Shown: piece after piece, positions 17,914-24,447 of the stretch | Numbering within the stretch: position 1 is the stretch's first letter | Layout: each line of letters starts with the position of its first letter | DNA from: Micromonospora arborensis | GTDB lineage: Bacteria > Actinomycetota > Actinomycetes > Mycobacteriales > Micromonosporaceae | Length of the DNA: 42,423 nt | Direction: 5' to 3' | Assembly (NCBI RefSeq): GCF_003205615.1 | Contig: NZ_PYBV01000053.1 | Span: 1-42,423 of the forward strand | Position numbers and translations under genes: made by a program | The notes under the pieces: model-generated | Database searches by the model: none | What the model saw: only the letters and a program-made list of their open reading frames with translations | Told to the model about the DNA's origin: nothing

Positions 17914-18558
17914 TCAGCGCTCGAGCACGGTGGCGACCGCGGCGATCAGCCCGTCCACGGTGCGGCTCGGCGCGAACCGGACGTCGGACCAGGTGCGCCC
18001 GCGGTGCAGCCAGACGCTGGGCAACCCGACCGCGGCGGCGCCGCCGATGTCCGCCTCCGGGCTGTCGCCGACCACCCAGGCGCCACGCAGCGGCATCCGG
18101 ACCCGCTGCGCGGCGAGCGCGAAGATCCGTGGGTTGGGTTTGCTGACTCCGGCCTCCTCGGAGATCACCCAGTCCGCGACGTACTGGTCCAGGCCGGTGC
18201 GGCGGATCTTGGCGTCCTCGACGCGTACGGTGCCGTTGCAGACCACCACCGGCACCCAGCCGGCGTCGTCGGCGATCCGCAGCGCGCAGGCGGTGAGCGG
18301 GTCGAGCCGGGTCTGCGCCACCACCCCGTCGTGCAGCTCCTCCACCAGGTCGATCGAGGGGATGCGCAGCTCGTAGCGGTCCCGGATGGCGTCGGCGAGA
18401 TCCCAGCGGTCGGTCAACCCGTCGGCGTCGATCGAGATCAGCCAGTCGATGTCGGTGGGGGGCGCGCCGATGCCGTCCAGGAAGCGCTCACCCCAGCGGC
18501 GGAACGGCCCGGCCCGATCCAGCAGGGTGTTGTCCAGGTCCAGCAGGAGCAGTGGCAC
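17914..18558 (-). CDS. HAD-superfamily hydrolase (phosphatase type)
   Basis: A 214-residue HAD hydrolase. Motif I is DLDNTLLD (nucleophile Asp7, acid Asp9). A four-helix cap lies at roughly residues 15-85. Motif II is VVVCNGT, motif III the Lys in GVSKPNPRIF, and motif IV VVGDSPEADIGGA. This is the pattern of small-molecule phosphatases such as the YjjG or phosphoglycolate types; the substrate cannot be fixed. The start is GTG at 18558. It lies 65 bp downstream of the nitrilase-family gene on the same strand, so co-transcription is possible. Confidence 0.92.
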   Translation of the reverse strand: MPLLLLDLDNTLLDRAGPFRRWGERFLDGIGAPPTDIDWLISIDADGLTDRWDLADAIRDRYELRIPSIDLVEELHDGVVAQTRLDPLTACALRIADDAGWVPVVVCNGTVRVEDAKIRRTGLDQYVADWVISEEAGVSKPNPRIFALAAQRVRMPLRGAWVVGDSPEADIGGAAAVGLPSVWLHRGRTWSDVRFAPSRTVDGLIAAVATVLER

Positions 18559-18623
18559 TCGGGCACCCTACGGGACCGACGTGTCCGCCAACAGATCCCG
18601 CGGGTACCGACCTGACGACGAGG

Positions 18624-19484
18624 TCAGCCAGACATCGAGATCCGAGGGCCGCCCTGGTCCCCCAGTCGATCGGCGAGCATCGAGTGGGCCGCCCGGGTGG
18701 CCGCGAGCACGGCCGGGTCCAGCGTCGCCACCAGCACCGCCGTGCCGTCGTCGGCTCCCCGGGCCAGCACCCGCCCCTGCGGGTCGTAGACCGCCGCGCC
18801 GCCGTTGAACCGCCACGGGTCGACGCCACCGACCGCGTTGGAGAAGACCACGAACATCGTGTTGTCCAGGGCCCGCGCGGCGTAGTAAAGGTCCCGACGG
18901 TGCTCGGAGCCGGCCAGGTATCCGCTGGGGCACAGGTATCCGTGCGCACCGTCGAGGGCGGCGGCCCGGCCGTGCTCCGGGAAACAGCCGTCGTAACAGA
19001 TGCCGAGCCCGAGCCGCCAGTCGTCCACGAGCAGCGTGGCGCCCCGATCGCCGGCGCTGAACAGCTCACGTTCGTCGCCCCACAACTGCTGCTTGTCGTA
19101 GCCGACCCGGACCGCGCCGGCCCGGTCGACCACCAGCGCGGCGATGGTCCGCCGACCGTCCGGGTGTCGGGCGGCGGCGCCGACAAGCACGGTGACGCCG
19201 GCTTCGCGGGCCGCGGCCCGCAGCGGGTCGAGCCGGGGATCCGCGACCATCCCGGCGGGGTCGGCCGCGACGTCCGTGCCGGCCGGGTCGGCGGCCAGGG
19301 TCGGCGGGTGGTACGCGCAGAGGAACAGCTCCGGCAGGACGGCCACCCGGGCACCCCGCTCACCAGCCTGACGGACCAGGTCGGCCGCGCGGACCGCGTT
19401 TGCGGCGACGTCGCCCGGCGTGGGGGTGGCCTGAACGGTGGCCACGGTCAGCGGGGCGGTGGGAACGGTGTGGGGCAGGGTCAC
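18624..19484 (-). CDS. Carbon-nitrogen hydrolase (nitrilase superfamily)
   Basis: A 286-residue amidase/nitrilase fold protein with the full catalytic triad: Glu52 (AVLPELFLCAY), Lys131 (YDKQQLWGDERE) and Cys163 (GICYDGCFPE). The sequence after Cys163 resembles aliphatic amidases and N-carbamoyl-amine hydrolases more than true nitrilases. Near residues 64-83 a short ADPAGTDVAADPAGM repeat lengthens a surface loop. Start GTG 19484 is the first reasonable one: the reading frame continues upstream for hundreds of codons but only as antisense to the TetR and TIGR04222 genes. It is divergent from the AcnR-like gene, whose operator candidate lies 27 bp upstream of this start. Confidence 0.92.
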   Translation of the reverse strand: MTLPHTVPTAPLTVATVQATPTPGDVAANAVRAADLVRQAGERGARVAVLPELFLCAYHPPTLAADPAGTDVAADPAGMVADPRLDPLRAAAREAGVTVLVGAAARHPDGRRTIAALVVDRAGAVRVGYDKQQLWGDERELFSAGDRGATLLVDDWRLGLGICYDGCFPEHGRAAALDGAHGYLCPSGYLAGSEHRRDLYYAARALDNTMFVVFSNAVGGVDPWRFNGGAAVYDPQGRVLARGADDGTAVLVATLDPAVLAATRAAHSMLADRLGDQGGPRISMSG

Positions 19485-19510
19485 CGGGCGATGGTAGTCG
19501 GCGACGTACC

Positions 19511-19528
19511 AAGCCGTACGTACGGTTT
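19511..19528. promoter_or_regulatory. Candidate AcnR operator at its own promoter
   Basis: AAGCCGTACGTACGGTTT has a perfect 12-bp palindromic core (CCGTACGTACGG) and near-symmetrical AA/TT flanks. It lies 33 bp upstream of the TetR gene and 27 bp upstream of the divergent nitrilase gene. It matches the acnA upstream site (1130-1147) at 16 of 18 positions. Autoregulation and control of acnA are inferred. Confidence 0.65.
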
Positions 19529-19561
19529 GCGTGACCCGAGGTGACCTGCAACGATCGACGC

Positions 19562-20134
19562 GTGCCCAGAGTAAGCCAGGACCAGCTCGACGCGCGCCGG
19601 CAGGAGATCCTCGCCGCCGCGCGGGCGTGTTTCGCCCGGCTCGGCTACGAGGGGGCGACCGTACGCCGCCTCGAGGAGGCCACCGGCCTGTCCCGCGGCG
19701 CCATCTTCCACCACTTCCGCGACAAGGACTCGCTCTTCCTCGCCGTCGCCGAGGACGACGCCGCGGCGATGGTCGAGACGGTGGCCCGCAACGGTCTGGT
19801 GCAGGTGATGCGCGACCTGCTCGCCCGCGCCGTCTCGCCGGACACCACCGGCTGGCTGGGCAGCCAACTGGAGGTCTCCCGCCGCCTGCGCACCGACCCG
19901 GCGTTCGCCCAGCGCTGGGCGGAGCGGTCCGCCGCGATCGCCGAGGCGACCCGCGACCGGTTGGCCCGCCAACGCGACGCCGGGGTGCTGCGCGAGGACG
20001 TACCGATCGACGTGCTGGCCCAGTTCCTGGAGCTTGCCTACGACGGCCTGGTGCTGCACCTGGCGATGGGCCGACCGGCCGGTGACCTGGGCCCGGTGCT
20101 CGACCTGGTGGAGGAGGCGGTCCGCCGCCGCTGA
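19562..20134 (+). CDS. acnR: TetR-family regulator, AcnR-like
   Basis: A 190-residue TetR regulator. The N-terminal DNA-binding domain includes RRQEILAAARACFARLGYEGATVRRLEEATGLSRGAIFHHFRDKDSLFLA. The C-terminal part (GWLGSQLEVSRRLRTDPAFAQRWAERS, then LAQFLELAYDGLVLHLAMG) resembles AcnR, the repressor of aconitase in corynebacteria and mycobacteria, from memory of that family. There acnR is usually next to acn; here it is 15 kb away. The shared 18-bp site at its own promoter and at acnA supports the assignment independently. Start GTG 19562 gives the conserved PRVSQDQLDARR opening; a start at 19541 would add seven unsupported residues. Confidence 0.82.
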   Translation: MPRVSQDQLDARRQEILAAARACFARLGYEGATVRRLEEATGLSRGAIFHHFRDKDSLFLAVAEDDAAAMVETVARNGLVQVMRDLLARAVSPDTTGWLGSQLEVSRRLRTDPAFAQRWAERSAAIAEATRDRLARQRDAGVLREDVPIDVLAQFLELAYDGLVLHLAMGRPAGDLGPVLDLVEEAVRRR

Positions 20135-20216
20135 CCGCGCGGGACACCGGTCGGTCGACCGTGGCGAGGCTGCTCCACAATGGGGCCGCCGATCCCTCCG
20201 GTGACAGGAGCAGTCG

Positions 20217-21146
20217 ATGATCGTGAACGCCGCGTCCGGCGACACCTGGGGCATCTCCGGCCCGACCTTCCTCCGGTACTACCTCGTGGCGGCCGCAGTG
20301 GTCGTGGCGATCGGGGTGTACTACCGGATCCGCCTGCTGGCCGTCTCGGGGCACACCACACTCGACCCGCTCGGGCCACAGCAGGTCGCCTACCTCAACG
20401 GTGGGCCCCAACTCGCCGTGCACGCCGCACTCGGCGGGCTGCGGGGCAGCGGCGCGATCGCCGTGCGCCCGGACCACCGGTTGACCACCGTCGGTGCCGC
20501 ACCGACCGGGCTCACCCCACTGGACCAGGCCATCCACTGGGCCGCCCACCAGCACGCTCGGGTCCGGGAGCTGCCACAGGACTCCCGCGTACGCACCGCG
20601 CTCGACCAGCTTCGCAACGGCCTGGAGCAGCGCGGTCTGCTGACGAACGACACCCAGCGCGAGCGCGCCCGCTTCTGGCACAAGATCATGCTGGCCCTGC
20701 TGGGCCTCGGCGGGCTCCGGCTGTTCTCCGGCCTCTCCAACGATCGCCCGGTGGGCTACCTGCTGCTCACCTTTGTCGCGCTGCTGGGCGCCACGCTGCT
20801 GCTGGGCCGGGTACCCGTACGCACCCGGGCCGGTCGCACCGCGCTGCGTGCCGTCCGCCGCCAGCACACCCACCTCGCCCCGGCCTCCGCGCCCGCCTAC
20901 GCCACCTACGGAGCGGCCGGCGCGGCGATGGGCGTGGCCCTGTTCGGCACCGCCTCGCTCTGGGCACTCGACCCGGGCTTCGCCGACCAGGCTGAGATCC
21001 AGCGCCAGGCCATCTCCAGCAGCGGCGGTTGGAGCGGCGGCTCCGACGGATCGTCCGGTGGCGGAGGCGACAGCTCCGGTGGAGACGGCGGCAGTTCCTG
21101 CGGCGGAGGTGGCGGCTGCGGCGGCGGCGGGGGGTGCGGCGGATGA
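20217..21146 (+). CDS. TIGR04222-type membrane protein with Gly/Cys tail
   Basis: A 309-residue protein. A membrane helix lies near residues 19-37, a soluble segment at about 40-155, two helices at about 156-197 and another near 229-250. The tail from 266 to the end consists of Gly, Ser, Asp, Cys and a single Trp. It matches my recollection of the TIGR04222 actinobacterial membrane domain with low-complexity C termini. The only cysteines are Cys295, Cys301 and Cys307, each followed by glycines (CGGGGGC spacing). AGGAG (20206-20210) is 6 nt from the ATG. It overlaps the MNIO gene by 4 bp. I infer that the tail is the substrate of that enzyme; a structural or metal-binding role is also possible. 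Confidence 0.85.
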   Translation: MIVNAASGDTWGISGPTFLRYYLVAAAVVVAIGVYYRIRLLAVSGHTTLDPLGPQQVAYLNGGPQLAVHAALGGLRGSGAIAVRPDHRLTTVGAAPTGLTPLDQAIHWAAHQHARVRELPQDSRVRTALDQLRNGLEQRGLLTNDTQRERARFWHKIMLALLGLGGLRLFSGLSNDRPVGYLLLTFVALLGATLLLGRVPVRTRAGRTALRAVRRQHTHLAPASAPAYATYGAAGAAMGVALFGTASLWALDPGFADQAEIQRQAISSSGGWSGGSDGSSGGGGDSSGGDGGSSCGGGGGCGGGGGCGG

Positions 21147-21961
21147 CCGGTCCGTCCGGAGTCGGCATCGGCTGGCGGCCGGAAATCGCCGGCTTCGTGG
21201 CCGAGCTGCCCGGGCTGCGCTTCGTCGAGGTGGTGGCCGAGGCGGTGCCCGCCACCGGGCCACTCCCACCAGGCCTGGCGCAGCTACGCGAGCGCGCGGT
21301 GACGGTCGTACCGCACGGGGTGCGGCTCTCCCTCGGCGGCGCCGAGCCGGTCGACCCGGCGCGGGTCGCCCACCTGGCCACCGTGGCGCAACGCGTCGAC
21401 GCACCGCTGGTCAGCGAACACATCGCGTTCGTCCGGGCCGGCGGCCTGGAGGCCGGGCACCTGCTACCGCTGCCGCGCAGTCGGCAGGCGGTCGACGCGG
21501 TCTGCGCCAACGTGGCGCGGGCACAGGCCGAGTTGCCGGTGCCGCTCGCGCTGGAACCGATCGCGGCGTTGGTCGACTGGCCCGACGACGAGTTGGACGA
21601 GGCGGACTTCCTCACCGAGATCCTCGACCGGACCGGGGCACTGCTGCTGTTGGACGTCGCCAACGTGCACGCCAACGCCCGCAACCGGGGCGCCGACCCG
21701 CTCGCGTTGCTGGACCGTCTGCCGCTGGAGCGGGTCGCGTACGCCCACGTGGCCGGCGGCGCCGAGCACGGCGGCTTCTATCACGACACCCACACCGACC
21801 CGGTGCCGACGGCGGTGCTGGACCTGGTCGGCGCGCTCTGCGCCCGGCAGCGACCACCCGCGCTGCTGCTGGAACGCGACGGCCACTACCCGCCGGCGGC
21901 CGAGCTGCGCGCCGAGCTGGACGCCCTGGCGACGGCCGCGGGCTTCCCGGCCGTGACATGA
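21143..21961 (+). CDS. DUF692/MNIO family oxidase
   Basis: A 272-residue TIM-barrel protein of the DUF692 (multinuclear non-heme iron oxidase) family. Known members (MbnB, TglH and bufferin enzymes) rearrange or oxidise cysteine residues in ribosomal peptides. Candidate iron ligands in family order: His58 (PHGVRLSLGG), His93 (SEHIAF), Glu138 (LALEPI), Asp171 and Asn174 (LLLDVANVHANARN), His202 (YAHVAGG), Asp215/His217 (HDTHTDP) and Glu244 (LLERDGHYPP). All expected blocks are present, so it should be active. The start overlaps the TIGR04222 gene and the stop overlaps the next gene, both ATGA. Substrate assignment to the Cys tail is inference. Confidence 0.92.
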   Translation: MTGPSGVGIGWRPEIAGFVAELPGLRFVEVVAEAVPATGPLPPGLAQLRERAVTVVPHGVRLSLGGAEPVDPARVAHLATVAQRVDAPLVSEHIAFVRAGGLEAGHLLPLPRSRQAVDAVCANVARAQAELPVPLALEPIAALVDWPDDELDEADFLTEILDRTGALLLLDVANVHANARNRGADPLALLDRLPLERVAYAHVAGGAEHGGFYHDTHTDPVPTAVLDLVGALCARQRPPALLLERDGHYPPAAELRAELDALATAAGFPAVT

Positions 21962-22512
21962 CCGACGCCCGCGACGGCACGCAGCCACCCGGCGATCTCA
22001 CTGGGCTCGCCGAGCGGCAGGCGGCGCTGGTCGCGACGCTGGTCGCCGGCGGGCCGCCACCGCCGGGGTTCGCACCGGCCCAGTTGGCCGCCACCCGGGC
22101 GGCCCTGCTTCGCAAACGTGCCGGCGAGGTGGCGCGGCACTGGCCACTGCTCGCCGCCGGCCTCGGCGCCGGGTGGACGACGACCTTCGCCGGCTGGGCC
22201 GCCCGACGACCTACCGCCGGGTCGCTACGCGACGGTTGGGACCTTGCCCGCGCGCTGCACGACCGGCACGCGCTGCCCCCGGCGGCAGCCGAGGAGCTGG
22301 CCGTCCGGGAGGCACGCCTGCGTTACGACGGGCTTTCGGCGCCGCGTCCCCGCCGGTTGCCGGCGGTGGGCCGCGCCGGCGGCGCCGTCGCGGCGCAGAT
22401 CGCCGGCCGGGTACGCCTGCTGCGCCCCGCTCCGCGTCCATCGACGGTGCCCCCCGTTGGTGACGACGGCCCACCGGATACGGCAGGATCGGCGTCATGG
22501 ATCTCGGACTGA
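21958..22512 (+). CDS. MNIO partner-like protein of unknown function
   Basis: A 184-residue, Ala/Arg-rich, mainly helical protein. The conserved-looking part runs LAERQAALVATLVAGGPPPPGF, then RAALLRKRAGEVARHWPLLAAGLGAGW, then GSLRDGWDLARALHD and REARLRYDGLSAP. The remaining C terminus is basic and low in complexity. By position it corresponds to the helical partner proteins (DUF2063-like) that deliver peptide substrates to MNIO enzymes, and the KRAGEVARHWPLL block could be a diverged version of their N-terminal domain; this is inference. It overlaps the MNIO gene by 4 bp and the SDR gene by 16 bp. Confidence 0.72.
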   Translation: MTDARDGTQPPGDLTGLAERQAALVATLVAGGPPPPGFAPAQLAATRAALLRKRAGEVARHWPLLAAGLGAGWTTTFAGWAARRPTAGSLRDGWDLARALHDRHALPPAAAEELAVREARLRYDGLSAPRPRRLPAVGRAGGAVAAQIAGRVRLLRPAPRPSTVPPVGDDGPPDTAGSASWISD

Positions 22513-23258
22513 CCGACCGCGTGTACGTCCTCACTGGCGCTTCCCGAGGCCTGGGCTACGCGACCGCGCAGTGCCTGGTCGCTGACGGGGCGCGGGTGGT
22601 GCTCTCGGCCCGGGATCCGGACGCCGTGGCCGCCGCCGTGCAACGGCTCGGCGGCCCGGAGCACGCCGTCGGGCTGACCGCCGACCTGGCCGATCCGGAG
22701 ACCCCGGGGCAGCTCGTCGCCGCCGCCCGGCAGCACTTCGGTCGACTCGACGGCGCACTGATCTCGGTCGGCGGGCCACCGGCCGGCAACGCCGCGGCGA
22801 TCACCGACGAGCAGTGGCGGCTCTCCTTCGAGACCGTCTTCCTGGGCACGATCCGCGCCGTCCGCACGATCGCCGGCGCGCTGCCCGAAGGCGGTGCGAT
22901 CGGGCTGGTGCTCTCCACCTCGGCCAGAGGCCCGGTGCCCGGCCTCGGCATCTCCAACGGTCTACGACCCGGCCTGGTCGGAGCCGCCAAGGACATCGCC
23001 GACGACTACGGCCCCCGTGGTGTCCGGGTGGTCGGCCTGCTGCCCGGCCGGATCCTGACCGACCGCAACCGGGAGCTCTTCGCGGCGACCGGCGACCCGG
23101 AACGCGCCCGCGCCGAGGCAGAGGCCGGCATTCCGCTGCGCCGCATCGGCGACCCGGCCGAGTTCGGCCGGGTGGCCGCGTTCGTGCTCTCCCCCGCCGC
23201 GAGCTACCTGACCGGTCTCACCCTGCCGGTCGACGGCGGCGCGCTGCGCGGACTGTGA
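22497..23258 (+). CDS. SDR-family protein lacking the catalytic Tyr/Lys
   Basis: A 253-residue short-chain dehydrogenase/reductase fold. The nucleotide-binding TGASRGLG (near 13-20), the LISVGGPP block (88-95) and a C-terminal YLTGLTLPVDGG are normal. The active site is not: Ser140 is followed 13 residues later by Ser153 and then Arg157 in GISNGLRPGL, where YxxxK is expected. I recall this SNGLRPGL variant as a conserved actinobacterial subgroup, so it is probably a subfamily trait rather than damage. The enzyme may be inactive as a classical reductase or use another mechanism. It overlaps both neighbours (16 bp and 4 bp), so it is transcribed with the MNIO operon and mug. Confidence 0.9.
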   Translation: MDLGLTDRVYVLTGASRGLGYATAQCLVADGARVVLSARDPDAVAAAVQRLGGPEHAVGLTADLADPETPGQLVAAARQHFGRLDGALISVGGPPAGNAAAITDEQWRLSFETVFLGTIRAVRTIAGALPEGGAIGLVLSTSARGPVPGLGISNGLRPGLVGAAKDIADDYGPRGVRVVGLLPGRILTDRNRELFAATGDPERARAEAEAGIPLRRIGDPAEFGRVAAFVLSPAASYLTGLTLPVDGGALRGL

Positions 23259-23905
23259 CACCCGACCCGGCCAGGAATGCCCGCGCGACGACGCCCGGCC
23301 CGGCCCGGCGCACCCGTGCGGTGAGGTCCGACCCGATCCGGCCGGCCCGTGCTGCTGGTGACCATCCGCGGCCGACCCCGGCGGAGTTGGTCGCGGCCGC
23401 GGACCGCACCATTCCCGACGTCCTCGCGCCGGGGTTGGCGGTGCTCTTCGTGGGCATCAACCCGGGGCTCTGGTCGGCGGCGACCGGCTGGCACTTCGCG
23501 CGGCCCGGCAACCGGTTCTGGCCCGCGCTGCACCAGGGCGGGTTCACTCCCCGGCTGCTGCACCCGAGCGAGCAGGGTGAGCTGCCCGCCCTCGGGCTCG
23601 GCATCACCAACATGGCCGCCCGGGCCAGCGCCCGCGCGGACGAGCTGAGCAGCGAGGAACTACTCGATGGCGCCGCGATCCTGACCGCCAAGGTGGCCCG
23701 GTACCGCCCGCGCTGGGTGGCGGTGGTGGGGGTGACCGCGTACCGGATCGGTTTTCGCCGGCCGAAGGCCACCTTCGGGCCGCAACCGGAGGCGCTGGCC
23801 GGCGCCCGGCTGTGGGTGCTGCCCAACCCGAGCGGCCTGAACGCGCACTTCACCCCGCGCACACTGGGCCTCGCGTTCGCCGAGTTGCGGGCGGTGGCGA
23901 GCTGA
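23255..23905 (+). CDS. mug: G/U(T) mismatch-specific DNA glycosylase (Mug)
   Basis: A 216-residue Mug/TDG-type glycosylase that removes uracil, or thymine opposite guanine, in base excision repair. Motif 1 is FVGINPGLWSAATGWHFA with catalytic-position Asn69. Motif 2 is LPNPSGLNAHFTPRTL. The first 40 residues are Pro/Arg-rich, and internal GTG starts could remove part of them. GTG 23255 overlaps the SDR stop (GTGA), so translation is likely coupled. It is the last gene of the run beginning at 20217. Confidence 0.93.
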   Translation: MTPDPARNARATTPGPARRTRAVRSDPIRPARAAGDHPRPTPAELVAAADRTIPDVLAPGLAVLFVGINPGLWSAATGWHFARPGNRFWPALHQGGFTPRLLHPSEQGELPALGLGITNMAARASARADELSSEELLDGAAILTAKVARYRPRWVAVVGVTAYRIGFRRPKATFGPQPEALAGARLWVLPNPSGLNAHFTPRTLGLAFAELRAVAS

Positions 23906-23986
23906 CCGGCGAGCCCCGACAGGCTTGTCCCGCGGCACCGGCGTACCTACCCTGATCCGCGAACCGGCCCCGGCACTGGAGCGACC

Positions 23987-24400
23987 ATGACGGATGCACC
24001 CGCAGGCACCACCGAGGATCGAGCCTACGAGAGCCGTCGCGCCCAGCCGTCCACCGGGCCGATCCGATCGCTCGTCGCCGTCCAGTTGTACGTCGTGGCG
24101 GCCTACCTCGCCGCGGCCGTCATCCCCTACCTGTGGGCACCCCGGTCATACCCGCCGACCTGGACGTGGATCGTGCCGGGTTGGCTGCTCGGCGTCCCCG
24201 GTTTCTTCATCACCCTGCTCGGGCCGGTGCCCGGCATCCTGCTCGCGGCCGTCGGAGTCGGTGCGCTGATGACGGCACGGCGCGGCTGCCCGGCGAAGCT
24301 GTACCGCTGGTGCGTCGCCACCACCGCTCTCGCCGCGGCGTACGGATTGTTCGCCTGCACACCGTTGGCCCGCACGATCGCCGCCTTCGTGGCCGACTGA
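23987..24400 (+). CDS. Small membrane protein of unknown function
   Basis: A 137-residue protein with three likely membrane helices (about 27-49, 63-92 and 107-131). It has a hydrophilic N terminus and a Trp/Pro-rich linker (YLWAPRSYPPTWTW). No family recognised. GGAG lies 6 nt before the ATG. It converges on the ABC exporter gene. Codon usage matches its neighbours, so I take it as real. Confidence 0.75.
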   Translation: MTDAPAGTTEDRAYESRRAQPSTGPIRSLVAVQLYVVAAYLAAAVIPYLWAPRSYPPTWTWIVPGWLLGVPGFFITLLGPVPGILLAAVGVGALMTARRGCPAKLYRWCVATTALAAAYGLFACTPLARTIAAFVAD

Positions 24401-24414
24401 TCCGAGGCAGCCCG

Positions 24415-24447
24415 CTGCCGGCCGTCAGTTGGCGGCGGCCGGCGGCA
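24415..24447. terminator. Imperfect hairpin between convergent genes
   Basis: CTGCCGGCCG (24415-24424) can pair with CGGCCGGCGGCAG (24435-24447) with a 3-nt bulge. It overlaps the last codons of the ABC exporter gene and could terminate both convergent transcripts. Confidence 0.4.

Noticed and set aside
19485..21404. Apparent 926-residue fusion of an Arg/Ala-rich region to the nitrilase
   Set aside because: The upstream part is antisense to acnR, the TIGR04222 gene and the MNIO gene. The hydrolase itself begins near 19484.
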